This document shows, piece by piece, positions 1 through 8,800 of a DNA stretch of 64,000 nucleotides. A program made the translations under genes and the position numbers. Source of the stretch: Mucilaginibacter gossypiicola (lineage in GTDB: Bacteria; Bacteroidota; Bacteroidia; Sphingobacteriales; Sphingobacteriaceae); the NCBI RefSeq assembly GCF_900110105.1, contig NZ_FOCL01000001.1:62001-126000 (forward strand), read 5' to 3'. The notes beneath the pieces are model-generated. The model was given only the letters and a program-made list of their open reading frames with translations, did not search any database and was not told the origin of the DNA. Each line of letters opens with the position of its first letter. The stretch's first letter is position 1.

Positions 1-540
1 GCCTATGACCTTCGCTTAAAAAGTGCCGAAAAGGAGGTGAAATCCGCCAAAGGTGCTTTATGGCCTACTATCTCGGCGTTCGGATCATTGGCAACCAACT
101 ACTCAAGCACCGGTAATACAGGATATTATTCGCAATTGAAAAATAATTACAGTTCGGGCTTTGGAGTTGGGTTAAGTATACCTATCCTTAACTATTTTCA
201 AAACCGTAATAAAGTAGCCCTTGCCCGCATCGATTTTCAGACTGCAAAATATAACAACGACTTTACACGGATCCAGTTAAAACAAAATATCGATCAGGCC
301 TATATTAATATGACATCGGCTCTTGAGCGTTATCACCTGCTGCGCGATCAGGTTGATGCCTACGGTGAATCATACCGGATTGCTGAAGTTAAATTTAATT
401 CAGGTGCAATTACTTCGGTTGATTTTGTGATAGCCAAATCGAACTTCGATCAGGCTAATACCAATCTGATTAATGCCAGGTATGACTATTTTATCCGTAC
501 CAAAATCCTTGATTATTACCAAGGTAACTTAGCGCTTTAA
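1..540 (+). CDS. TolC-family outer membrane efflux protein, C-terminal part (5' truncated by window)
   Basis: The frame is open from base 1, so the gene starts upstream of the window; a GTG at 37 is internal. About 179 residues of the C-terminus are visible. They show the TolC/OEP pattern: a conserved SxxxxxGxL turn followed by long amphipathic helices (residues such as ALARIDFQTAKYNND and the YRIAEVKFNSGAITSVDFV segment) that build the periplasmic tunnel. This family forms the outer-membrane exit duct of tripartite efflux pumps or type I secretion. Partner MFP and inner-membrane pump genes would be expected upstream and are not visible, so the substrate cannot be given. Confidence 0.85.
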   Translation, partial: AYDLRLKSAEKEVKSAKGALWPTISAFGSLATNYSSTGNTGYYSQLKNNYSSGFGVGLSIPILNYFQNRNKVALARIDFQTAKYNNDFTRIQLKQNIDQAYINMTSALERYHLLRDQVDAYGESYRIAEVKFNSGAITSVDFVIAKSNFDQANTNLINARYDYFIRTKILDYYQGNLAL

Positions 541-721
541 TTGATAAATTCTTTAAGATTTTTAAAACCTATACTTTTATTCCCGATTATCAGTTAAATA
601 TCTGGTTGAACTTTTACCGAACTTATCGGTTAGGTTTAACCGGATATTTCTATTTTAGCGGCAGTTTTGCAAACAATATGGCTTGCAAAAGCTTTTTACA
701 TCATCCAAACACCTAATAAAT

Positions 722-1327
722 ATGAAAAAATCAATTTTACTTTCTTTATCTATTTTTTTGCTGTCAATCGGCATATCAAAAGCCCAGGTAATACCCAGCT
801 TTTCGTTCGGTCTTAAGGGCGGGTTAAATTATTCAACGTTTCCGTCAAACGGTATTTTTAACAATGATAACAAAGCGGGTTACCAGGCCGGTGCATGGGC
901 TCGCATAGGCGGATTGGGCTTTATTTTTCAGCCGGAGCTCTATGTTACAGGAAAAAATGTTACGGTAAACACCAATGATGGTACCGGTACAGCTAAAGCA
1001 AACTTTACAAGTGTTGATGTGCCGTTACTGCTTGGTGGTAAAGTAGGAGCTTTAGGCTTAGGCGGCAGATTTTATGGCGGCCCGGTATTGTCATTCACTG
1101 TAAATAAAGATCAGAGTCTTTCAGGAGCAACTTCTAATGCTGCAAGGCTTAACTACAAAGATGCTAACTATGCTATACAGGTAGGTGCCGGTGTTGATAT
1201 CAGCAGTCTTTCAATCGATCTTCGTTACGAAGGCGGTTTAAATAAAATAGCCTACGGCAATGATAACTCGCATACACGTGTGAGCTTGTTCAGCCTGGCT
1301 GTTGCTTACAAACTGTTCTCGTTATAA
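722..1327 (+). CDS. secreted outer-membrane beta-barrel protein, PorT-like
   Basis: A 201-residue protein starting at ATG 722, which gives a clean signal peptide (MKKSILLSLSIFLLSIGISKAQ, cleavage after KAQ inferred). An upstream TTG at 683 in the same frame would put 13 polar residues ahead of the signal peptide and is rejected. The mature part has alternating Gly/aromatic strands (SFGLKGGLNYSTF, GAWARIGGLGFIFQPELYV) and ends in a hydrophobic strand, AVAYKLFSL, as in the small outer-membrane barrels of the PorT/OMP_b-brl_2 type common in Bacteroidota. Its role is unknown. It stands alone and is followed 24 bases later by a strong terminator. Confidence 0.8.
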   Translation: MKKSILLSLSIFLLSIGISKAQVIPSFSFGLKGGLNYSTFPSNGIFNNDNKAGYQAGAWARIGGLGFIFQPELYVTGKNVTVNTNDGTGTAKANFTSVDVPLLLGGKVGALGLGGRFYGGPVLSFTVNKDQSLSGATSNAARLNYKDANYAIQVGAGVDISSLSIDLRYEGGLNKIAYGNDNSHTRVSLFSLAVAYKLFSL

Positions 1328-1351
1328 TTCCCAGGATCTTTAGAAATATAG

Positions 1352-1382
1352 AAAGCCCTGCCGGTACCGGCAGGGCTTTTTT
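1352..1382 (+). terminator. intrinsic terminator after the barrel protein gene
   Basis: A perfect 28-base palindrome (1352-1379) centred on CCGGTACCGG, with arms AAAGCCCTG and CAGGGCTTT, followed by T residues to 1382. It ends the transcript of the gene at 722-1327. Confidence 0.9.
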
Positions 1383-1576
1383 GCTTTAAATCAGGGCATA
1401 AATTAACTGTAGTTCAAGCAGTGCAATCGATTGTATATTTAGTATTATATTTTAGCTTTTAATTGATAGAATAGTATTATACTTATTGTACAACGTACAC
1501 CTATATTTATCTGCCATTTATATGTCTGTTATCTGTTTAAACGCAGATTACAGGTGTTTCCTAAAATTCAGGGCAG

Positions 1577-3358
1577 ATGAAAAAGTATCTTCTTATATCA
1601 TTTAGTAAATCTTTATTCGTGCTGTTGCTGATTGGAAGCAATGTTTCGGCACAACAAAAAGATACTGCTTCAAGGCCTATCCGGCTTAATCAAATAGGTT
1701 TTTATCCAGGCGCTGTAAAAAGGGCTATAGTTTTAAACGATAAGGAAAGCGTTTTTTTTATCCAAACCATTCAAAAGCAAACAGTATTTACCGGGAAGCT
1801 GAAAATCTCACTTAAGCCAAACTTTGCAGGCCATATTGTTGAATATGCCGATTTTAGTGCTTTTGGCAAGCCCGGCAAGTATATACTTTACGTTCCAACG
1901 GTAGGTTACTCTTATCCTTTCGAAGTCAAAGCTTCAGTTCATAAAGCTGTAGCCGATGCCGCTATCAAAGCATACTATTTTATGCGGTCGGGTACTACGT
2001 TGCCCGAAAAATATGCCGGTAAATGGCACAGGGCTGAAGGGCATCCTGACACCATGGTGCTGATTCATCCGTCTGCCGAAAATGAGGGCCGAAAAGCAGG
2101 TTCCCTGATATCGTCGCCTCGTGGGTGGTACGATGCAGGTGATTATAACAAGTATATCGTAAACAGTGGCATCACTACAAGTACGCTGCTTTCGTTGTAT
2201 GAGGATTTTCCTGCTTATATGAAAACGGTCAGGCTTAATATCCCCGAAAGCAGTAACAAAGTGCCGGATGTTTTGGATGAGGTACTCTGGAACCTTCGCT
2301 GGATGCTTACCATGCAGGATCCTGCCGATGGGGGCGTTTATCATAAACTTACTAACGCGGCTTTTGATAAGTTTGAAATGCCTGATAAAGATAAGTCGCC
2401 ACGCTATGTGGTACAAAAAGGCACTGCCGCCACGCTTGATTTTGCTGCTGTTATGGCGCAGGCTTCAAGGATTTTGAGACATTATCCCAAAGAATTACCG
2501 GGCCTTGCTGATTCATGTTTAAATGCTGCCAAAAAAGCATGGGATTGGGCGGTTAAAAACCCGCAAGTAGCTTATCGTCAGGAAGAGTTAAATAAGAAGT
2601 TTGAACCTAAGATCACTACGGGCGCTTATGGCGACAATAATTTTACTGACGAGTTTATCTGGGCTGCATCGGAGCTGGTGGCCACCACCGGTAATGCAGA
2701 TTATCTTAAAAATATCAACCTCGTACCAGATAACAGGATGCCGGTGCCAACCTGGTCGCAAGTTAGGTTGCTGGGTTATTATACGTTAATTAAAAATGAT
2801 ATTACAGAAAAAGCTGTACCGGACCTGCCGGAGATCAAAAAGCGACTTATCGCTACTGCCGATGATATGATCAGCGGGGTTGATTCAAACGCCTACCAAA
2901 CTGTAATGACAAAATCTGTAAGGCATTTTGGCTGGGGCAGTACCTCTGAAGCCGCAAACGAAGGGATCCTGCTTATTCAGGCTTATAAACTAACTCACAA
3001 CAAAAAATATCTGAATTACGCTTTGGCTAATCTTGATTATCTGCTCGGGCGCAATGGTACGGGATATTCTTTTGTTACGGAATATGGAACAAAAACGCCC
3101 ATGCACCCGCACCATAGACCATCGGCCGCAGATGGGATAGTAGACCCTGTGCCAGGTTTGCTGGTAGGCGGATCAAACCCGGGAATGCAGGATGGTATCC
3201 AAGTGCCATCAAAAATACCTGACGAAGCTTATGTCGACGATGAGCGCGCTTATGCCGCAAATGAGATAGCTATAAACTGGAATGCACCGCTGGCTTACCT
3301 GGCTAACGCAATGGAGGCTTTGCAACACGAATTAGACAATCAAGTATCAACTAAATAA
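1577..3358 (+). CDS. glycoside hydrolase family 9 endoglucanase, secreted
   Basis: A 593-residue protein with an N-terminal signal peptide (hydrophobic segment ending NVSAQQ). An Ig-like CelD_N domain (about residues 35-125, beginning RLNQIGFYP) is followed by the alpha/alpha-barrel GH9 domain. The family signature GWYDAGDYNKY is present, with D186 and D189 in the positions of the catalytic base pair. A C-terminal NEIAINWNAPL motif supplies the expected acid, E563. The His motif MHPHHRPS, typical of GH9, is also present. The enzyme should cleave internal beta-1,4-glucosidic bonds in cellulose, xyloglucan or mixed-linkage glucan outside the inner membrane. The next gene, a GH3 beta-glucosidase, starts 17 bases downstream and is probably cotranscribed. 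No SusC/SusD genes lie in the window. Confidence 0.93.
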   Translation: MKKYLLISFSKSLFVLLLIGSNVSAQQKDTASRPIRLNQIGFYPGAVKRAIVLNDKESVFFIQTIQKQTVFTGKLKISLKPNFAGHIVEYADFSAFGKPGKYILYVPTVGYSYPFEVKASVHKAVADAAIKAYYFMRSGTTLPEKYAGKWHRAEGHPDTMVLIHPSAENEGRKAGSLISSPRGWYDAGDYNKYIVNSGITTSTLLSLYEDFPAYMKTVRLNIPESSNKVPDVLDEVLWNLRWMLTMQDPADGGVYHKLTNAAFDKFEMPDKDKSPRYVVQKGTAATLDFAAVMAQASRILRHYPKELPGLADSCLNAAKKAWDWAVKNPQVAYRQEELNKKFEPKITTGAYGDNNFTDEFIWAASELVATTGNADYLKNINLVPDNRMPVPTWSQVRLLGYYTLIKNDITEKAVPDLPEIKKRLIATADDMISGVDSNAYQTVMTKSVRHFGWGSTSEAANEGILLIQAYKLTHNKKYLNYALANLDYLLGRNGTGYSFVTEYGTKTPMHPHHRPSAADGIVDPVPGLLVGGSNPGMQDGIQVPSKIPDEAYVDDERAYAANEIAINWNAPLAYLANAMEALQHELDNQVSTK

Positions 3359-3375
3359 ATATAAAATCTCGCAAC

Positions 3376-5661
3376 ATGAAGAAACTCTACATTACAATGA
3401 TTAGCCTTGCCTTTCTCAACGGGTTGTGCTATACTGTAAATGCCCAAAAAAGGCCGCTTGCTGCCAGCGCTATCGATAAAAAGGTTGATGCCCTGATAAC
3501 CAAAATGACACTCGAAGAAAAGGTTGGACAAATGACCGAAGTTACCTCTGATGTTGTTTCTAAATCCGGTGGCGGCGCTCATGAACTCGACCCTGAAAAA
3601 CTAAAAGAAGCCATCATGAAATATCACGTTGGTTCGATATTGAATGTTACCGGAACAGCCTATGAACGTAGCCATTGGTACGATGTGATCTCGCAGATCC
3701 AGAAAGCTGCCGATCAGGACCGTTTAAAAATTCCGGTTATTTACGGTATTGATGCTATTCACGGTGTTACATATACTGTTGGCAGTACTTTGTTCCCACA
3801 GGAAATAGCTTTGGCTGCAACCTTTAACAAAAGTCTTGCGCGTAAAATGGGGGAGATCACTGCCTATGAAACCCGTGCAAGTTATATCCCATGGAATTAC
3901 TCTCCGGTGTTAGACCTGGGTCGGTCGGCTTTGTGGCCGCGGATCTACGAAACGCTTGGGGAAGACCCTTACGTGGTAAAAACAATGGGTGCCGAAATTA
4001 TCAAGGGATATCAGGGTAACGATGTAGGTGATAAATACCATGTTGCCGCCTGTATGAAACATTACCTCGGCTACAGTTTCCCGCTGAGCGGAAAAGACCG
4101 CACCCCTTCATGGATTCCCGATCGTTATATGCGCGAGTATTTCCTTCCGTCATTTGCCGAAGCCGTTAAAGCAGGGGCTAAGACGCTGATGATCAACTCG
4201 GGCGAGATAAGTGGCGTCCCCGTTCACGCAAGCAAATATCTGCTGACTGATGTTTTGCGCGGTGAACTGCATTTTGACGGTATTGCTGTAACCGACTGGC
4301 GAGATATTCAATACCTGCATGACCGTCACCATGTAGCGGCTACCCAAAAAGATGCTGTAATGATTGCTGTAAATGCAGGCGTTGATATGAGCATGGTACC
4401 TTATGACTATACTTTTTATACCTACCTGATTGAACTGGTAAAAGAAGGTAAGGTATCAATAGCCCGGGTTAATGAAGCCGTTCATCGTATTTTAAAGGTT
4501 AAATATGAGCTTGGTTTATTTGAGCGCCCGGTTGGCAACCCTGATGACTATCCTAAATTCGGATCGGATGAGTTTAGGCAGGCCAGTGTACAGGCCGCTA
4601 ATGAGGCTATTACATTGTTAAAAAACAATAACCATGTGCTTCCGCTAAAAAAAGATATTAAAGTGTTGGTAACCGGCCCTACGGCAAATACCATGCGTTC
4701 GTTAGATGGGGGATGGAGTTATACCTGGCAAGGCGATCTATCGGACAAATTCGCAGCTAATAAAAACACAATACTGGAAGCTATCCAGCAAAAAATAGGA
4801 AAGGAGAACGTAACATATGAAGCCGGCGCTTCTTTCGACAGCCTCCAGAACATAGATGAAACGGTAAAAGCCGCTAAAAATGCCGATGCTATTGTACTTT
4901 GCCTGGGTGAACTTTCCTACACCGAAAACGTAGGTAATATTGACGATCTGAACCTGCCCGCAGCGCAAACTCAATTGGCTTTGGAACTTGCTAAAACCGG
5001 CAAACCGGTGATCCTGGTATTGGCCGAGGGCCGCCCTCGAATTGTTACCGATGCCGAGAGTAAATCTGCCGCTACCATTATGGCTTACCTGCCGGGCAAT
5101 GAGGGTGGGGATGCTATTGCCGGTGTTTTATTTGGAGATGTTAACCCATCGGGCCGGTTATCTATCACTTATCCTCGTTATACAAACGCGCTTGTAAATT
5201 ATTACCGCAAGAATTTAGAGAACGGTAATTCCGATGATAAACACGGTTATAATCCTTTATATGAATTTGGTTATGGCCTAAGTTACACTACTTTCAGTTA
5301 TAGTAACTTGCGTATCAGCAAGCCGGAACTTAAAGATAATGAGACGCTAAGTATATCTATAGATGTTAAAAATACCGGCCAACTGGAAGGAAAGGAATCG
5401 GTGTTGTTGTATATCAGTCAGCTTTATGCCAGTATAGCTCCTGATACCAAACGTCTTCGCGCTTTTGATAAGATCAGCCTGAAACCGGGTGAAAGCAAAA
5501 CAGTTACCTTTAAAATAAGCCCGAAAGATCTTGCCTTTGTGAATGATGTAAGCAAAACAGTAACTGAGGCTGGCGAGTTTAAGATCCAGCTTGGTGATCA
5601 AACACAAAGTTTTAACTATGTGTCTGAAAAAGATCAACCTTCAAGAACAGGTAGGTTGTAA
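3376..5661 (+). CDS. bglX: glycoside hydrolase family 3 beta-glucosidase (BglX-like), secreted
   Basis: A 761-residue protein with a signal peptide (MKKLYITMISLAFLNGLCYTV..NAQ). The GH3 TIM-barrel domain covers about residues 40-380. It contains the KHYLGYS substrate-binding motif and the nucleophile aspartate D307 in GIAVTDWRD. The alpha/beta sandwich domain (about 410-630) and a fibronectin-III-like domain (about 660-745) follow, which is the BglX layout and length. It should release glucose from the non-reducing end of the beta-glucan oligosaccharides made by the neighbouring GH9 enzyme, probably in the periplasm. The 17-base gap to that gene indicates an operon. The symbol is by family similarity only. 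Confidence 0.92.
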   Translation: MKKLYITMISLAFLNGLCYTVNAQKRPLAASAIDKKVDALITKMTLEEKVGQMTEVTSDVVSKSGGGAHELDPEKLKEAIMKYHVGSILNVTGTAYERSHWYDVISQIQKAADQDRLKIPVIYGIDAIHGVTYTVGSTLFPQEIALAATFNKSLARKMGEITAYETRASYIPWNYSPVLDLGRSALWPRIYETLGEDPYVVKTMGAEIIKGYQGNDVGDKYHVAACMKHYLGYSFPLSGKDRTPSWIPDRYMREYFLPSFAEAVKAGAKTLMINSGEISGVPVHASKYLLTDVLRGELHFDGIAVTDWRDIQYLHDRHHVAATQKDAVMIAVNAGVDMSMVPYDYTFYTYLIELVKEGKVSIARVNEAVHRILKVKYELGLFERPVGNPDDYPKFGSDEFRQASVQAANEAITLLKNNNHVLPLKKDIKVLVTGPTANTMRSLDGGWSYTWQGDLSDKFAANKNTILEAIQQKIGKENVTYEAGASFDSLQNIDETVKAAKNADAIVLCLGELSYTENVGNIDDLNLPAAQTQLALELAKTGKPVILVLAEGRPRIVTDAESKSAATIMAYLPGNEGGDAIAGVLFGDVNPSGRLSITYPRYTNALVNYYRKNLENGNSDDKHGYNPLYEFGYGLSYTTFSYSNLRISKPELKDNETLSISIDVKNTGQLEGKESVLLYISQLYASIAPDTKRLRAFDKISLKPGESKTVTFKISPKDLAFVNDVSKTVTEAGEFKIQLGDQTQSFNYVSEKDQPSRTGRL

Positions 5662-5701
5662 GGGTTTATTACCATTATAAGTAAAAAGCGCTTTTTTTTA
5701 C

Positions 5702-5791
5702 CATGTCATTGCGAGCGCAGCGTGGCAATCGCACGGAAGTATAGCCGCCCTGTATAGTATGCGATTGCCACGCTGCGCTCGCAATGACATG
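5702..5791. repeat. perfect 32-base inverted repeat (REP-like palindrome)
   Basis: The arms 5702-5733 and 5760-5791 are exact reverse complements (left arm begins CATGTCATTGCGAGCGCAGC) around a 26-base spacer. It lies between the convergent GH3 and alpha-2-macroglobulin genes. The word TCATTGCGAGCG..GTGGCAATC resembles a dispersed palindromic sequence known from many bacterial genomes. Transcribed either way it would fold into a very stable hairpin. No transposase or target duplication is visible. Confidence 0.9.
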
Positions 5792-5795
5792 ATTT

Positions 5796-5850
5796 AATAC
5801 AGTTCAATCCTTGCGCTCGTTTTTAACTGGTGTAAGGATTGAACTGTATT
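5796..5850. repeat. 17-base inverted repeat, possible terminator between convergent genes
   Basis: AATACAGTTCAATCCTT (5796-5812) is repeated exactly in reverse complement at 5834-5850, with a 21-base spacer. It starts five bases after the larger palindrome and ends six bases before the stop codon of the minus-strand alpha-2-macroglobulin gene. It lacks a clear T-tract, so a terminator role is only inferred. Confidence 0.75.
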
Positions 5851-5856
5851 TGTAGC

Positions 5857-8800
5857 TTACTTTACCACCTCAACCCATTGGCCTTTTAACAAGCTGCTTA
5901 TCTGGTTATTATACATCGCTTCGCAATAAACCGCAGATAAATAGTATTTGCCGGTATAAGCAGCGTTAAGCATTACATAATAAGTTGATTCCTGACCTTC
6001 GTTTAAACTGAAGTAAGTGTTTACCCTATCGTCACGAATATCGCGATAATCAGAAGGCGATGATTTAAATGCTTCGTCGCCAAGCAGACGGGTATTCAAG
6101 ATTTCCCAACCCGAAGGGAAGATCTGGGTGAGGGCCAGGTTATCATATCTGCCGCGTTTGCCCGGATTTTTGATATTTACCTGGGCTACAAAGTCGGTAC
6201 CCTGCTTTAATGATGAAGGATCTATCGGTTTACCTTTGAGCGAGAAATAGCCAACGCGCATCTGTAATACATCTGGATTGATAATTGATTGAGTATCCTG
6301 TCCTGATGATGGCTGTCCTTTTTGTATCAACCTAACGTACAGTTTGTTATTACTGTTGTTTTTAAGGTAAACTTTACCGCCATTGCCGGCCAGCGCCCCC
6401 TGCCATAAATACGAACTTGTACTAATGGTAGCTTTAGCGTTGCCGTTAACATAGTTAAATTCAAGTTTGCCAGCGGGTTTGTTTTGCCCGTAAAACTGCG
6501 CCAACGCTATCAGCGAGTACGCTGTGGTTTGGGTGCTATACCAATCATCCTGCGATAAGCGGGAGGCAACCGTATGTACTAACCCTGAGGCCTTTTGTTT
6601 TTCGCCTAATAGGGTTAGGGTTTCCAGTATCATGGCCTCATCCCTCAGGTCGGAGCCATAAGTGCCGTAAAGGCTGTTATATGGTTTAACAGTGGTTGAT
6701 AATTTTGCTGTCATCCTTAATCCAACCTCAGGCTGCCCGGCAAGTTTATAAGCAGCGGCAAGGCGCCAGGCTGCTGCGTCACTCAATAATGTAAACTCGC
6801 GCAGGCGGTTCATTGCGCCCATTTCGGGCGAACGGGCCAGTGCCAGCAGGTATAAGCGGTAGGCCTGGGTAAGGTCGTCTTCGTAATAGTATGGTTGTTT
6901 GCGTGGTGCCCAACTCAGGGCTTTTTCTTTCTGATATTTTTTCCAGCGATCGATAAAGCCTATAGGCATGCTGAAGCCTTTTGCCTGGGCAGCTAACATG
7001 AAATGTCCGGCGTAATTTGTTCCCCATTCATCGGCTTCGCCGCCGTAAGGCCAATAGCTTAAGCCCCCGCCCTGTACCTGGAAGCCGTTGAGCCTGTTGA
7101 TGGTGGCTTTGATATTACGGTCGGTTTCGGCCCGTTGTTTTGGTGAAAGATCGAGCAATTGGTTCAGGTATAACTGCGGAAATGCCGATGAAGTAGTTTG
7201 TTCAACACAGCCGTGCGGGTATTCAATAAGGTAATCCAAACGCTTTGAAAGGTTTAACGGCGGGATGTAAGCCACCTCAAGTGTTGCTTTATTGGTACCG
7301 TTGATGCCAACAGGCTGGTAATCGGCATTCCATACTTCGCCCGGTGCAAGCTCTTTTTGGATAATGCGTGTAACCGGTGGATTGGGGTTACGTACATTAA
7401 GGTCAACATCATAGGCTGCTGTTTCTGAACCGCTTTTGGCAATTATTTTCACCTTGCCTACACCAACAAAATCTTTGACATTTAAATCAAAAGTTACCAT
7501 TTGATCGCCGGGCTTATCAAAGGTTAGTGTTTTCTGGTTGTTGCCGCCAAGGTTGCTGAAAGCATTGCTCTGTACCTGTATGCTTACGGATTTAATATTG
7601 TTCTCCATAGCAAACACAGTAACCGGCAATTGAATGCTTTCTGAAGGGCCAAGTACGCGCGGCAGGGTAGCAAGTATCATCAAAGGTTTTTTAACTGCTA
7701 CGGCTTTTTCAGCAATACCATACGCGCCATTGTGACCGGCCACTATCATAGCTTTAACAGAACCCACGTATTGTGGCAATATAAAGCGCTGTGTTTGTTT
7801 TTCGCCTGCATTGAGGTGAAAAGGTCCAAGGAATTTTACAACGGGCTTAAAGCGGTTTACAGACACGTTTTTGTTATTGCCGAGGTTCCCGTCACCACCT
7901 ATGCTTAAGATACGCTCCAGGCCACCGCCAAATGCGCCTATTACGTAGTCGAATAGGTCCCAGGTTTTTACGCCTAAAGCTTCATGAGCATAAAAGGTAT
8001 CATGTGGGTCGGATGTTTTGTAATTGGTGATATCCAGCAGCCCTTCATCAACAATGGCAATGGTATAGGTCATTTCCTTGCCCGAGGCCTCCGATACCGT
8101 AATAGCAGATTGGGTCTCTGGCCTGATCTTATCAGGCATACTGATGATCGGTTTCAGGATAGTTTCAGGATTTTCAACCTTTAGCGGAATAGCGCCATAC
8201 ATGCGAATGGGCAGGTCATTAACCGTTTGCGAATGTTTTTGCAGCAGCGTAACGTTCACAAAAACGTTTGGCGCCATTGTTTCATCAACCGTAAATGTAT
8301 AACGGGTTTGTCCTTTCTTAGTATCTATCCAGGCTGTTTTTAAAACCTTGCTGCCATTTTCAAAACTGATCAATGCCCTGCCGGCTTCACCGGTTGGAAT
8401 AGTCAAAGTAGCCTCATCACCAACTTTATAACTTGGTTTATCCGAAGTAAAAGACAACATTGCTGCTTCGGTTGGGTTGGTTGATTGCAACCTTTCCGAC
8501 CAGTTTGGCCAGTCAACATAGATGATTTTACCTGTTGAGTGGCCGGTTTGTTCATCTTTAACTTTAATGAGGTAACGGCCCCAGTCGGCTTTGTTGACGT
8601 GCAGTTGCCATTTGCCTGCGCCACCTGTAAGCCTTACGGTTTCAGTTTTGATGAGCTTGTTATATTTATCCTGTGTAAAGTTGCTCATTTCATTGCCGGT
8701 TTGATCCCACCACCAGCGCCATTGCACTTTGTATAGCTCAACCTGCACATCGCGGCTGCCCAGCAGCGGGTTGCCGTTCACGTCAACATCGGCAATGTCA

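Noticed and set aside
1934..2416. 160-codon minus-strand frame
   Set aside because: Antisense to the GH9 catalytic domain; no independent support.
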